The notes beneath the pieces were generated by a model. The model was not told where the DNA came from and made no database searches. It saw only the letters and a list, made by a program, of their open reading frames with translations. From Closterium sp. Naga37s-1 (lineage: Eukaryota; Streptophyta; Zygnematophyceae; Desmidiales; Closteriaceae): 64,000 nt of DNA. The translations under genes were made by a program, and so were the position numbers. This document shows positions 1-11,509 of the stretch, piece by piece (the first letter of the stretch is position 1; every line of letters begins with the position of its first letter). The stretch lies in the NCBI GenBank assembly GCA_947471745.1, contig CANJKZ010000922.1, forward strand, positions 2,975,001-3,039,000, in the 5' to 3' direction.

Positions 1-186
1 CGGGTCAACCTAGCTAGGCGGGAACCTCGGGAACACGAGGTTGGGTGCAGGTTGGGCAAAGGAAAGCCGAAGGCGACGCGAGGTTGCTTCGGGAGCAAGT
101 AAACCGGCCGAATGTGCACTTCCGAAAGTCGGGGTTGTACGCGGTTGAGTAAACCCTAGTAAGGAAAAAGGGTTTTTCCTTACACA
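1..186 (-). repeat. Ty3/gypsy 3' LTR, partial
   Basis: On the minus strand a TGTGTAAGG start follows directly after a long purine tract and the end of a gypsy polyprotein. This is the expected order stop codon, polypurine tract, 3' LTR. The outer end lies beyond the window, so neither its length nor a terminal CA can be seen. Confidence 0.65.
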
Positions 187-228
187 ACCTCCCCACCCCC
201 CCTCCCCCCCCCCCCCACCCCTCCCCCC
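187..228 (-). other. Polypurine tract of the gypsy element
   Basis: About 42 bases are nearly pure C on the plus strand (G/A on the coding strand), lying between the TAA of the gypsy polyprotein (229-231) and the LTR start. Plus-strand DNA synthesis of LTR elements is primed from such tracts. The tract is unusually long and may have expanded by slippage. Confidence 0.6.
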
Positions 229-521
229 TTAAGAAATGTGGTCAACATTCGCGACACGTTTTCGGGCGAGGTAATCTCGCAGTAGCAAAGGCGCTTCAAG
301 CGAGGTGGATGGCACCCAAGTGACGTCCTCAATGGTGCGGTCGGTCCAGCGAATCAAGAAGTCCACGTGGCGCCCTGAGGCGTCAAGGCGAACGCAATGC
401 CCCAAAATTTTCAACGGGTCGAGCGTCGGTTCAAGTACAGGTCATGCCGTTGGGGCAGCGTTTTGCGGGGCGATATCCGTCGTGGCAGCAACGAAAGGCC
501 GAAGGAGGCTGACGTGGAAGG
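229..521 (-). pseudogene. Gypsy integrase C-terminus and chromodomain
   Basis: Reading down from 521, the first codons continue the integrase tail interrupted at 40213, with the HVSLLRP motif typical of gypsy integrase ends. An in-frame TGA lies at 442-444. The segment 229-414 then encodes a chromodomain-like fold: a start resembling KILGHCVR, a FLIRWTDR strand, TWVP, and a C-terminal helix before TAA at 229. In the family, such chromodomains steer integration towards marked chromatin. The assignment rests on spacing and the aromatic positions visible by eye. The stop makes it a pseudogene. Confidence 0.7.
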
Positions 522-943
522 TGTTGGAAACATATAGTTCGCGCTTCTGATGTGTCGAGGCAAACTGAAGCGAAGCAACAGCGAGTCAACCGAAGCGGTT
601 GACAGAAAGACAACAACAAGAGGTTGAGTGAAGGTCAAAGGTCAGCGACCTTGACTCGCTGAAAATCAGCGCGACAACAAGGACACATAACTGACTCACT
701 ATTGAGCAGTTACCCGAGTCGTCGCTGTATCGAACCGCAACAGCAGTTACAGTAAGTGAAACCTTTCACATTCCTTTGCAATCATATAAAAGCTTTGTAT
801 CTCTTTGCTATTATTAACTTATCTTGTTCTCACATACCAGTGCAAGGTGGTTCAATTAGTTCACTATTACGCTTCCGCTAATACATCACTACTATGAAAC
901 TTGAGTCTTGAAAACGATCCTAAGGGCTTTTCTCAGCCCAACA
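522..943 (+). repeat. Copia A 5' LTR
   Basis: Starts TGTTGGAAAC, ends CAGCCCAACA, and is directly followed by a primer binding site. It matches 39772-40212 over its whole length except for one 19-bp indel and about 20 substitutions. It should carry the promoter. An AT-rich stretch with TATAAAAG at about 785 is a possible TATA element. Confidence 0.9.
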
Positions 944-956
944 TGGTATGAGAGCT
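944..956 (+). other. Primer binding site of copia A
   Basis: TGGTATGAGAGCT directly abuts the LTR. It matches the plant copia consensus TGGTATCAGAGC, complementary to the 3' end of initiator tRNA-Met, with one change. Confidence 0.75.
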
Positions 957-1041
957 AGCAAGACAAAAGACAACTCCGTTCAAGGACCCTGCTGAGTCCA
1001 CAAAATTTCCCACTAATCAAGCAACCGGCTTCGACCCAAGC

Positions 1042-2516
1042 ATGATGGAGAAGTTCTTCTCCTTCATGTCGTTCTACGAGCAACATCAACAAGCAGCACC
1101 TGCGCAGTCAAGCAACAGCGACAACAACAACGGAGTCACTCCCATGCGCCTTGACGGTTCATCCTTTGCGCGTGGAAATTAGCAGCCTACCTTCGCACCG
1201 TACGAGCCTCAACGCGACTCTGTCAGCTTCACGCCGAATCGGCTCCCACCTGGACAAGAAACAAAGACTCTGGACGCACTTCAACTGCAGTCACAGTTTG
1301 CACACATCCTGAAACCTAACAACAACACCATTCGACGGCAAGGATTTCTATACCTGGTCCTTTGAGTTCGAGCTGATGATGGAAGGCACTCAAATCCTTG
1401 GCTTCTTCGACGGTTCCCTGCCATATCCAACGCACGGGACGCAGTACGACAAACATAAGTACACGTATCAGTCACTAATGGCGTACACCATTGCGAAACA
1501 TAACACCAAACGAGCAGCAGAACATCCGGTCTTATCGCGGATATGGTAACTCCGCTGAGCTCGCGTAAAACCACCTGAAGAAACTGTATCAAGCAACCGA
1601 CAGCGTTAATCAAAGTCGTCTCATGGCGCAATTAACAATGGTCCAAATGCAACCCGACGAAAAGGGAATGGCATATATCAGTCGCTGTCGCAGTCTGCAC
1701 GATAGACTCCTTCGATATGGCGGATCAATATCCGGAGAAGCGTTCATAACTGTCGTTATCACAGGTCTTGGTCCTCAGTGGCGCTCCACTCGAGCCATTC
1801 TCCGAGCCACGGAAGAATCTGTGAAGCAAATCTCTGCGCCGAAATTCATGCCGAGCAACAAGACATGGACCTGCACGAAGAACGTCACAAGAAAAGGGCA
1901 TTAGTACTAGAGTTCGCCTTTCACACTCAATGGCACTACAACAACAACAACCGACAAAACGAGCATCACGAATGAACACTACCGCCATTTTGTCACCTCT
2001 GCCAAACGTCCGGCCACTCCCGTATTCACTGCCCGAATCAGCAACAATCAACACCACCACCACGTCAGCTTCGACCGTCAAGTAGTCAAGTAACTTCCAC
2101 ACAGCAGCATCCTTCGAATCAGGCGGCGCCTTCAACGACAACGTCACAATCTGCACAAGAAACAAGAAACATCATAAGCTGCATGACAAGAACAGACTCC
2201 TGTATCACTGCTTCACCACTGACCTACTCACCACAAGAATTGCTCGACGAAAGCATGCCTCGTCGCGAATCGCTAGAACCAAATCCGACGTATGCAACCA
2301 TCGCACAGAGCGAACCGTCCGGTCAAGACACTTGGTTCTTAGACAGCTGCTGCAGACAACACATGTGCTCGTCAAATCGCTTCGTTCAACGGGAACAACA
2401 CCTCAACACGGAAGTCGTGATCACCGTCGCCAGCAACCAGAACCAGCGCACACGACGTCAAGGAGTAGTTTAACTTCAGTCCCGCGAGACTAACGTCGTT
2501 TTACAGATGTCAAAGG
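1042..2516 (+). pseudogene. Copia A gag and protease remnant
   Basis: A start at 1042 opens a frame that stops at a TAG at 1180-1182, and further frameshifts follow. Segment 1623-1850 resembles the gag core (MAYISRCRSLHDRL). Bases 1991-2032 encode a canonical zinc knuckle, C-x2-C-x4-H-x4-C, for RNA binding. Bases 2183-2473 hold the start of the aspartic protease, with WFLDSC where DSG/DSA is expected, so the residue after the catalytic Asp-Ser is changed. The remnant is cut at 2516 by the copia B1 LTR. It clearly belongs to a different copia lineage from D-M, which lack this knuckle. Confidence 0.75.
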
Positions 2517-3316
2517 TGTTATAGTCACAATAGGCTTGAATGTGCCTAAAACGAAAGATAGAGTGCACAGACGGATTTCTGCACAGCGGCTTCAAACGTT
2601 GATAGCGTTCTGGTCAAAGATTCAAATGATCTGATTCAACTTGGATCTGGAGCGTCTTAACATCGTCAACAATAAGAAATTTAGATTGCACGATTTCATT
2701 CAGAATTGACGACACAGCGTTGGTTTGAACGAACGGTACTATGGCAGCCACTATAGTCTTAGAACACAAATTAGGAAGAGTTACGAGTTGGGAATGACTC
2801 CCAGTTCATACAATCCCCAAGAGCCAAGGTACAGTGATGTGGAACACTGCCACACTGTCCCCAACCACGAAGGGTCTCGAAACTACCCTCCACAAGGGCC
2901 TACACCAAGAGAAATGTTACACTACACAAAGTAATGCAACTATTCTCACTATCTTAAAGTTTACCCTTTTGGAGAGCTTCGAAATCACTTGATTCTTGAA
3001 ACCAAGGCTCAGGTTCTTCAAGGTAAATTCTTCCTTGAGTTCTTGAAAGTCTGCTGCGCGCACCTGCGACACGCCGAACGTTCCACACACGACAAAATAG
3101 AAAACCGCACACGACACGCAAACGACGACGTGACATGCGACTAGCGATAACTCGCTATTGACTCGACACACACATTCAAAATCATGCTTCATCATTCACA
3201 CACTAGTCTAAGCATGAAATATATATATTATTTCATGCCCTCATACCATTCCATGCATACACGCATGCACGCACACGGACAACAAGCCGAATGCAAACCG
3301 TAGGGTTGCACCAACA
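2517..3316 (-). repeat. Copia B1 LTR (3' LTR on minus strand)
   Basis: Termini are TGTTGG...ATAACA read on the minus strand. The 800 bp match the B2 LTR at 10357-11093 (737 bp) in inverted orientation. B1 carries about 60 extra bases near 2907-2968. The purine tract CCGAGGGGGAGTT lies just inside it at 3317-3330. Confidence 0.85.
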
Positions 3317-3355
3317 AACTCCCCCTCGGATTGATGGCCTTAGGATCTTGCTCTC

Positions 3356-6153
3356 TCAGTTCAGAGCCATCCCAGCCAGCTTGCAACACTTCCAATGCTG
3401 CTGCTCCACCAGCCTCTTGGTCATCATGTCAGCTGGCTGCCTTGTCGTTTTCACATAGTGCAACTTATATTCACCCGCGGCCACCATGCTCCTCGTCCAA
3501 TGCCACTTCACCCTCATGTGCTTGGTGAGGCCATGCAACACAGGGTTCTTAGCAAGATCAATGGCACCCTGGCTGTCACACTAGAGTGGGGTAGGTCCTT
3601 GCTGCTCCTCCCCTTATTCGGCCAACAGACGCCGCTGCCACACAATCTCCCGTACGGCACGGAAGAGTGCCATGTACTCGGACTCCACCGAGCTCAATGC
3701 TTGATCCACCTGCTTCTTGCTCTCCCAAGCAGTTGGGCCTCCACCAACACAGCAAATGAACCCTCCAACACTTGTCATGTCCTCTGGTTCTGATGCAAAA
3801 GAAGCATACGAGAATTCGGTGAGGAACAAACGCCCGGGCTCAATACCATCCGCGCCCTTTTGGCGCCTTTGCGCCGCCGCCGAGTATTGCAGCCCAACGG
3901 TCGGTGTTTGGCCAAGATACTTGGCCACCCTCATTCCAGCTGCTACCTGCTCCTCGTTAGGGCATTGAACAACCCTAGCCAACTGTCCGGTAGCAAACGC
4001 GACATCCGGTCGGGTGTTTACCGCCGCGTACATGAGGCTGCCCACCAACGAGTGAAAACGGCGCCTCTCCTCTTCACCAACGCTCTCCTCCTCTGGTCCC
4101 TTCACACACTTGAACCCAGAGGGAAAGGGTGTAGCCACATGGCTTTCACTCTGCCCAAAGTTGGCAGCCAATGCCTCCAGGTACTTCCGTTGATGCACCC
4201 GCATGCACCGCTTCTCCACATCTCGTTCGATGTGGAGCCCAAGGTAGAAGCTCACGTCACCAAGGGCCTTGCACTTGAACTTGTGTTGAAGCTTCAGCAT
4301 CACCTCCTTAACAAAGTCAGAGGAGGGTGAGAAAATGAGGATGTCATCCACATAAACCACCATGGAACTCCTCTGCTCCCCCTCGCCAAGCATGAACAAT
4401 GAGTGATCGGCCGTTGAGGGAGTGAAGCCGATCTCCTCCAAAACCCCTCGCAACTTCAAATACCACTGCTTAGGGGCCTGCTTCAGTCCATAAAGGGCCA
4501 TTTTCAGCTTCAAAACTCTGCCACTACCATCATCGAACCCCTCTAGCTGTGCCATGAAAATCTCTTCCTCTAGGACGCTGTTGAAGAATGCGGTGGTCAC
4601 GTCCATTTGCTTCACCACCCATCCTTTGATGGCAGCACCCGCGAGTAGGGTTCTCAGCGTCGTTGGCTTCACCACAGGAGCAAACAACTCCTTATAGTCC
4701 ACCTTCTCCTTCTGCTGGTACCCCTTGGCCACAAGCCTAGACTTGTAGCGCTCGATATTGCCATCGGCATCGGACTTGATCTTGAAGAGCCACTTGGACG
4801 TAATTGCCTTACGCCCCTCCGGTAGCTCCACCAATTCCCACGTGCCGTTCTCCTCAATGCTCTTCAGCTCACTATCCATTGCCTTCTTCCACTCCTGGCA
4901 TCACTACTCTCCAAGGCCTCCTTGAGAGTTGCTGGTTCCCCCGGCATCTCCACCGGAGAGAAGAACGTGAAGGCACACTCCTCGTAGTCACTCTCCTCGT
5001 CATCTCCAACCACAAGTGCCGCTCCGGCCAGAGCTGACTTGGCTGGCTTTCCCAATGCATCATAGGTCAGCGTATTAGGGGCTTGGATTCTCCTCTTGCC
5101 CCTTCCTTCCTCCTCAGCTGCAGGGACATGAAGGCCTTGGCGTTGCTGCGGGGTGACTCGGATCCATGGAGCACTCGTAGTGCGAGAAGGAAGTGTCGGT
5201 GCACGCTCGCTCACTTGCTGCACCTCCTCCTCTTCTTCCTCTGCATCCTTGGCCTCCTCTCCCCCATTCACAAGGGAAGATTGCCTTGTGGTGGTGCTAC
5301 CACTGCTCAGCTCCCAAGGCAGCTCCACATGCTCCAAACCGGAACTCTTCACCTCCCCAAACCGCATGCCTATCTTCACCTCATTCTCCGCCTTCCAATC
5401 CTTGTACATCAGATTCTCCATGAATTTGCAGTCCCTGCTCACCAAGAATTTCTTGGTGAATGGGTCCCAAAGAAGCCACCCCTTGCTGTTTTGAGCCATG
5501 CCCAAGTGCACAGCCCATATCGCCTTGGCACCGAGCTTGTTGTGCCGAAGATGCTTAGGCACGAGCGCCATGCACATGCACCCGAACACCCGAAGCATAT
5601 CCACCTTTGGCTTCCTTCCAATCCACTCCACATAGGGCACCCATTTGTCTACTCCCACATGAGTCAAAGCTCTATTCTTGGCCACACATGCACTCCGCAC
5701 CGCATCAGGCCAGAAATAGTTGGGTAGCCTGGCTTCAATGAGCAACCCACGCGCCATCTCCGTGATTGCCCGTTTCGCTCGCTCGGCGATGCCGTTCATC
5801 GCAGGGGAGTATGGCATGGTAAGGGAGTGCCTTATGCCATTCTTCTTCAGCCACAAACCAAAGTCCTTGCTCAGAAACTCTCCCCCTCGATCGGTGCGAA
5901 TTGCCTTCACTAACCGGTCTTGTTGCCGCTCCACAATCGGCAACCAATCGGTCTTCACCGTTTCAACCACGCCACTCTTCTTGGACAGCACGTACACCAA
6001 AGTCATCCGAGTGTAGACGTCCACAATGGTGAGAAAGTACTCAGCTCCAGCAGCTCCAAGCTTCAGGGGGCCCACCACGTCCATCACCACCTCATCAAGT
6101 GGTGCCTTAGCCGTTGCCTCCGAACTAGAGAACGGGTAACGGGTGAACTTGGC
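3356..6153 (-). pseudogene. Copia B1 pol: integrase, RT, RNase H
   Basis: Two long frames remain: 4864-6090 (integrase core and variable linker) and 3614-4879 (RT_2 and RNase H start). Integrase has TDRGGEF and NGIAERA, the second Asp and the Glu of its DDE triad. RT keeps YVDD in VVYVDDILIF. RNase H reads ESEYMAL and ends TKRLVEQQHWK before TGA at 3356-3358. A one-base loss near 4895 separates the frames, and two stops fall in RNase H at about 3614 and 3582. The 5' end is cut inside integrase, so protease and gag are missing. Confidence 0.85.
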
Positions 6154-8758
6154 GCTACCTATAGCATGACACCTCGTGCGGACTTGCTCACCGAACTTGA
6201 GCTGTCACCGGTGAAGCATGTGACATCGGCTTTGGGGCAGCGAGCAGAGGTGAAAGGCATGGGCAAGGCCATGTTCAAGGGTGCTGATGGGAAGATGGCT
6301 AAGCCAAGTTCACCCGTTACCCGTTCTCTAGTTCGGAGGCAACGGCTAAGGCACCACTTGATGAGGTGGTGATGGACGTGGTGGGCCCCTTGAAGCTTGG
6401 AGCTGCTGGAGCAGAGTACTTCCCACCATTGTTGACGTCTGCACCCGCATGACTTGGGTGTACGTGCTGTCCAAGAAGAGCGACGTGGCTGAAACGGTGA
6501 AGACCGATTGGTTGCCGATGGTGGAGTGGCAACAAGACCGGCTAGTCAAGGCAATTCGCACCGATCGAGGGGGAGAGTTCCTGAGCAAGGAGTTCTCATT
6601 GTGGTTGAAGAAGAATGGCATAAGGCACTCCCGGCACTTCCTTACCATGCCATACTCCCCTGCGATGAACGGCATCGCCGAGCGAGCGAACCGCACAATC
6701 ACGGAGACGGCACGCGGGTTGCTCATTGAAGCCGGGCTACCCGACTACTTCTGGCCTGATGCGGTGCGGAGTGCCTGTGTGGCCAAGAACAGAGCTTTGA
6801 CTCATGTGGGAGCAGACAAATGGGTGCCCTATGTGGAGTGGATTGGAAGGAAGCCAAAGGTGGATATGCTTCGGGTGTTCGGGTGCATGTGCATGGCGCT
6901 CGTGCCTAAGCATCTTCGGCACAACAAGCTCGGTGCCAAGGCGATATGGGCTGTGCACTTGGGCATGGCTCAAAACAGCAAGGGGTGGCTTCTTTGGGAC
7001 CCATTCACCAAGAAATTCTTGGTGAGCAGGGACTGCAAATTCATGGAGAATCTGATGTACAAGGATTGGAAGGCGGAGAATGAGGCGAAGATAGGCATGT
7101 GGTTTGGGGAGGTGAAGAGTTCTGGTTTGGAGCATGTGGAGCTGCCCTTGGAGCTGAGCAGCGGCAGCACCACCACAAGACAATCTTCCCTTGTGAATGG
7201 GGGAGAGGAGGCCAAGGATGCAGAGGAAGAAGAGGAGGAGGTGCAGCAAGTGAGCGAGCATGCACCGACACTTCCTTCTCGCACTACGAGTGCTCCACGG
7301 ATCCGAGTCACCCCACAGCAACGCCAAGGCCTTCATGTCCCTGCAGCTGAGGAGGAAGGAAGGGGCAAGAGGAGAATCCAAGCTCCTAATAGGCTGACCT
7401 ATGATGCATTGGGAAAGCCAGCCAAGTCAGCTCTGGCCGGAGCGGCACTTATGGTTGGAGATGATGAGGAGAGTGACTACGAGGAGTGTGCCATCGCGTT
7501 CTTATCTCTGGTGGAGATGCCGGGGGAACCAGCAACTCTCAAGGAGGCCTTGGAGAGTAGTGATGCTGAGGAGTGGAAGAAGGCAATGTAGAGTGAGCTG
7601 AAGAGCAGTGAGGAGAACGGCACGTGGGAATTGGTGGAGCTACCGGAAGGGCGTAAGGTGATTACGTCCAAGTGGCTCTTCAAGATCAAGTCTGACGCGG
7701 ACGGCAAAATCGAGCGCTTCAAGTCTAGGCTTGTGGCAAAGGGGTACCAGCAGAAGGAGAAGGTGGACTATAAGGAGTTGTTTGCTCCTGTGGTGAGGCC
7801 GACGACGCTAAGAACCCTACTCGCGGGTGCTGCCATCAAAGGATGGGTGGTGAAACAAATGGACGTGACAACCGCATTCCTCAATGGCGTCCTAGAGGAA
7901 GAGATTTTCATGGCGCAGTCAGAGGGGTTTGATGATGGTAGTGGCAGAGTTTTGAAGCTGAAGAAGGCCCTTTATGGACTGAAGCAGGCCCCTAGGCAGT
8001 TGTACTTGAAGCTGCGAGGAGTTTTGGAGGAGATCGGCTTCACTCCCTCAACAGCCGATCACTCATTGTTCATGCTTGGCGAGGGGGAGCGGAGGAGCTT
8101 CATGGTTGTGTTTGTGGATGATATCCTAATTTTCTCACCCTCCTCTGATCTTGTGAAGGAGGTGATGCTGAAGCTTCAAGACAAGTTCAAGTGCAAGCCC
8201 CAAGAAAGTTGGCTAGGGTTGTTCAATGCCCTAATGAGGAGCAGGTAGCTGCTGGAATTAGGGTGGCCAAGTATCTTGGCCAAACACGGACCGTTGGGCT
8301 GCAATACTCGGCGGCGGCGCAAAGGCGCCAAAAGGGTGCGGATAGTGTTGAACCCGGACGTTTGCTCCTCACCGCATTCTCGGATGCTTTGTATGCATCG
8401 TAACCAGAGGACATGACAAGTGTTGGAGGGTTCATTTGCTGTGTTGGTGGAGGCCCAACTGCTTGGGAGAGCAAGAAGCAGGTGGATCAAGCATTGAGCT
8501 CGGTGGAGTCCGAGTACATGAAACTCTTCCGTGCTGTATGGTAGATTGTGTGGCAACGGCGTTTGTTGGTTGAATTGGGGGAGGAGCAGCAAGGACCTAC
8601 CCCACTCTACTGTGACAGCCAAGGTGCCATTGCTCTTGCTAAGAACCCTGTGTTGCATGGCCTCACGAAGCACATGAGGGTGAAGTGGCATTGGACGAGG
8701 AGCATGGTGGCCGCGGGTGAAGTTGAGTTGCGCTACGTGAAGACGACGGGGCAGCCAG
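6151..8758 (+). pseudogene. Copia B2 pol, first part: protease scrap, integrase, RT
   Basis: Bases 6151-6300 encode a protease tail beginning GATYSM. A deletion then jumps straight into the integrase at 6301, losing the zinc-binding HHCC segment. Integrase and linker run at 6449-7591, ending in TAG, and RT at 7631-8195 with FVDD in place of YVDD. Next to B1 there is an internal deletion of about 320 bases at 8196 that removes the end of RT. Stops follow at 8401 and 8542. The frame is broken at 8758 by element E and resumes at 10241. B2 is closer to B3 (56600-57806) than to B1. Confidence 0.85.
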
Positions 8759-8902
8759 TGTCAGAATGTTGTATTTGTCTAGCCTGCAGTGGGGTACTCT
8801 ATAGCGAGTACAGCCCAATCTAGGGTTTCCTATATGTACTCAACTGCTTGCTAGTGAACCTTCTCCTTTCTTCATTCTTACTTTCTACTGCTGATTCTGA
8901 CA
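8759..8902 (+). repeat. Element E 5' LTR
   Basis: TGTCAGAATG...TTCTGACA, 144 bp, matching 10092-10235. It contains the family core TGGGGTACTCTATAG...GTACAGCCCAATCTAGGGTTT. Confidence 0.9.
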
Positions 8903-8918
8903 TGCTATCAGAGCAGGT
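8903..8918 (+). other. Element E primer binding site
   Basis: TGCTATCAGAGCAGGT begins at the first base after the LTR. It matches the initiator tRNA-Met consensus except for one base. Confidence 0.7.
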
Positions 8919-9009
8919 CGATCCCCTTGGGTCGATCCTGTGGGTGGGCCCACCACCTCACTGCTTCCGCTGCTACTGCTACTCTGTGTGTTGCACGCCC
9001 CGTGGCGTG

Positions 9010-9470
9010 CGACGGATTTTTCATCCCGCCGCGCGCTCGGAGCGTGCGGCGGTTTTCTGCCCGCCGTGCGCCCCGAGGCGCGCGGCGGTTTTCTGCCCGC
9101 CGTGCGCCCCGAGGCGCGCGGCGGGTTTCTGCCCCGTCACTCCGCGCGTCGCTCCCGGGAGGCGCTGCGACGGGCGACGGGGACCCGCGCGTCGCCCCCC
9201 ATCGCCCGTCGCGGCCTGCGCGACCTGCGTAGGGCCCGCGCGCGGCCCGTACAGCCTGCGCGCGGCCCGTACGGGCTGCGCCAGGCCCGCACGCGGCCCG
9301 TACGGGCTGCGCCAGGCCCGCGCGCGGCCCGTACGGGCAGCGCCAGGCCCGCGCGCGGCCCGTACGGACTGCGCCAGGCCAGGGCGCGCCTCGGGCCGCC
9401 CGCACGCGGTTCGTACGGGCTGCGCCAGGCCCGTGGGCGCCCTGTTTTCTCTGCCCCTGCGCTGCCCGCT
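9010..9470 (+). repeat. GC-rich tandem arrays in the leader of element E
   Basis: A pair of units near 9055-9125 (CCCGAGGCGCGCGGCGG) is followed by an array of GGCCCGTACGGGCTGCGCCA units of about 30 bp at 9225-9440. Long frames across it on both strands are composition artefacts with no family resemblance. Confidence 0.8.
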
Positions 9471-10091
9471 GTCCCCCGTGCTTCTGACGGCGCCCCACCC
9501 CTGCTGCTGCCCGTTCTCCTGAATTAGGGTTTGGGGGTGGGGGGTATGGGGGTGCAGTTTCTGTGCGTTGTCCCCTACTCCTCCTCCTCCTCCGTCTCCC
9601 AGTGCTGCAGCTGCCGCTGAGGGGGGTGGGTGTGTGGGAGCCGAAGGAGTGGTACTAGGGGGGTGACGTGCAAGTGGAGTTAGGAGTGAAGCAGTGGGTG
9701 TGTGGGGGGTGTGTGGGACAGTTGGAGGAGGTTGAGCGGAGGCTGCTGTCTTGTCGTCCGCAGCACCAGTAGTCCGGGGCGCACTGTCCTGGTAGCCCAG
9801 AGAGTCTGCTGCGCCTGTCGCCCGAGGGTCCGTTGCTCCTGTAGCTCGTCGTAGCCCGTGAGCCAGTTACTCCAGTAGTCCGGGGCGCACTGTCCCGGTA
9901 GCCACTGTGCCAGCAGCTCCTGTTGCCCGTGTGTCTGCAGCTTCAGCCGCCGTCTCTCATCTTCTCTCCTCTCACAGTCCCTCCTCCTCCTCACTTGCCC
10001 GCTGTGATTACCTCTAGCTTTGCTTCTTAATGTGAACTCCTGCTATACCTGCTCATTGTGCTGATTACACCCCACTTTGGCTATGGGGGTG

Positions 10092-10235
10092 TGTCAGAAT
10101 GTTGTATTTGTCTAGCCTGCAGTGGGGTACTCTATAGCAAGTACAGCCCAATCTAGGGTTTCCTTTATGTACTCAACTGCTTGCTAGTGAACCTCCTCCT
10201 TTCTTCATTCTTACTTTCTACTGCTGATTCTGACA
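10092..10235 (+). repeat. Element E 3' LTR
   Basis: 144 bp, preceded by the CTATGGGGGTG purine tract and followed by the duplicated target GCCAG. It differs from the 5' copy at three positions. Confidence 0.9.
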
Positions 10236-10317
10236 GCCAGCTGACATGATGACCAAGAGGCTGGTTGAGCAGCAGCATTGGAAGTGTTGCAAGCTGGCTG
10301 GGATGGCTCTGAACTGA
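10236..10317 (+). pseudogene. Copia B2 RNase H C-terminus
   Basis: This is the continuation of B2 beyond element E. It reads QPADMMTKRLVEQQHW and ends in TGA at 10315-10317, as in B1. The phase matches 8758 once one GCCAG copy is removed, which confirms a single element before E landed. Confidence 0.85.
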
Positions 10318-10356
10318 GAGAGCAAGTTCCTAAGGCCAACAATCCGAGGGGGAGTT

Positions 10357-11093
10357 TGTTGGTGCAACCCTACGGTTTGCATTCGGCTTGTTGTCCATGT
10401 GCGTGCATGCGTGTGTGCATGGAATGGTATGAGGGCATGAAATAATATATATTTCATGCTTACAATAGTGTGTGAATGATGAGGCATGGTTTTGAATGTG
10501 TCTGTCGAGTCAATAGCGAGTTATCGCTAGTCGCGTGTCACGTCGTCGTTTGCGTGTCGTGTGCGGTTTTCTATTTTGTCGTGTGTGGAACGTTCGGCGT
10601 GTCGCAGGTGTGCGCAGCAGACTTCCAAGAACTCAAGAAAGAATTTATCTTGAAGAACCAGAGCCTTGGTTTCAAGAATCAAGTGATTTCGAAGCTCTCC
10701 GAAAGGGTAGGCCCTTGTGGAGGGTATTTTCGAGACCCTTCGTGGTTGGGGACAGTGTGGCACTGTTCCACATCACTGTACCTTGGCTCTTGGGGTTTGT
10801 AGGAGCTGGGAGTCATTCCCAACTCGTAACTCTTCCTAATTTGTGTTCTAAGACTATAGTGGCTGCCATAGTACCGTTCGTTCAAACCAACGCTGTGTCA
10901 TCAATTCTGAATGAAATCGTGCAATCTAATTTTCTTATTGTTGACGATGTTAAGACGCTCCAGATCCAAGTTGATTCAGATCATTTGAATCTCTGACCAG
11001 AACGCTATCAACGTTTGAAGCCGCTGTGCAGAAATCCGTCTGTGCACTCTATCTTTCGTTTTAGGCACATTCAAGCCTATTGTGACTATAACA
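10357..11093 (+). repeat. Copia B2 3' LTR
   Basis: TGTTGGTGCAACCC...ACTATAACA, 737 bp, after a purine tract at 10344-10354. It is the inverted counterpart of 2517-3316. Confidence 0.85.
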
Positions 11094-11287
11094 CCTCGGA
11101 CTAAACATTTTTTACGGAGAGAACGCGATCTTCCTCAGTGCCGCAAAATACGCCGACACCATCGCAAAACGCTTCGGACTGACGCCAGCCTCCATTTCCA
11201 CGCCCTACCGCTACACCGCGGGATTTCACTAGGAAAAATCCAACCTGCTTGGACCTACCGGACTACGCGACTACCAACGAAAACTAG
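11094..11287 (+). pseudogene. Copia A RT C-terminal fragment
   Basis: The frame starting at 11095 encodes a typical copia RT tail: LGLNIFYG, then KYADTIAKRFGL and STPYRY, with one in-frame stop. It breaks at KL (11287) where copia F inserted and continues with GCLLFA at 24220. It lies in the same orientation as copia A and fits between A's protease and RNase H. Confidence 0.85.
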
Positions 11288-11418
11288 TGTCAAAATGTTA
11301 TACAGCTTACTTTGTGTAGGATATAATGGGGTAGCTCATAAGGGGTACAACCCAATTAGGGTTAGCGCTTGTACCTAACTTCTATTCAATGCATTCATTC
11401 TTGTTCGTTAGTTTGACA
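11288..11418 (+). repeat. Copia F 5' LTR
   Basis: TGTCAAAATG...GTTTGACA, 131 bp, followed at 11419 by TGGTTTCAGAGC, a primer site variant. It differs from the 3' LTR at about 11 of 99 shared positions. Confidence 0.9.
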
Positions 11419-11509
11419 TGGTTTCAGAGCAGGTCCTTCGCTAGGACCGATTTTTTTTTTTTGGGCCCACCACATAGCTGCCCCACTGATTGCCCTGCTT
11501 CCCTTGCTA

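Larger units (their letters stand above)
8759..10235 (+). mobile_element. Element E: small non-autonomous LTR element
   Basis: Two 144-bp LTRs (8759-8902, 10092-10235; three differences by eye) bound a 1.2-kb interior with no gag or pol. The target duplication is GCCAG at 8754-8758 and 10236-10240, inside copia B2's RNase H. A primer site TGCTATCAGAGC follows the 5' LTR and CTATGGGGGTG precedes the 3' LTR. The layout matches the non-autonomous TRIM/LARD-type elements that borrow proteins from a relative, most likely a D/F/H-like copia with the same LTR core. Confidence 0.85.
2517..11093. mobile_element. Head-to-head copia B pair (8.6-kb imperfect palindrome)
   Basis: Two copies of one copia family point away from each other: B1 on minus (2517-6153) and B2 on plus (about 6151-11093). 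Each keeps one outer LTR. The inner ends, where the 5' LTRs and gags should be, are missing. Both arms begin at the same homologous base, GCCAAGTTCACCCG, at 6153 going left and at 6301 going right, around a 147-bp protease spacer. The outer flanks AAAGG and CCTCG do not match. They sit in the protease and the RT of copia A, so A's integrase and most of its RT were deleted in the event. Confidence 0.85.

Noticed and set aside
2512-11098. A normal target duplication for the copia B pair
   Set aside because: Flanks read AAAGG and CCTCG and fall in two different genes of copia A, so the pair is not one insertion event.
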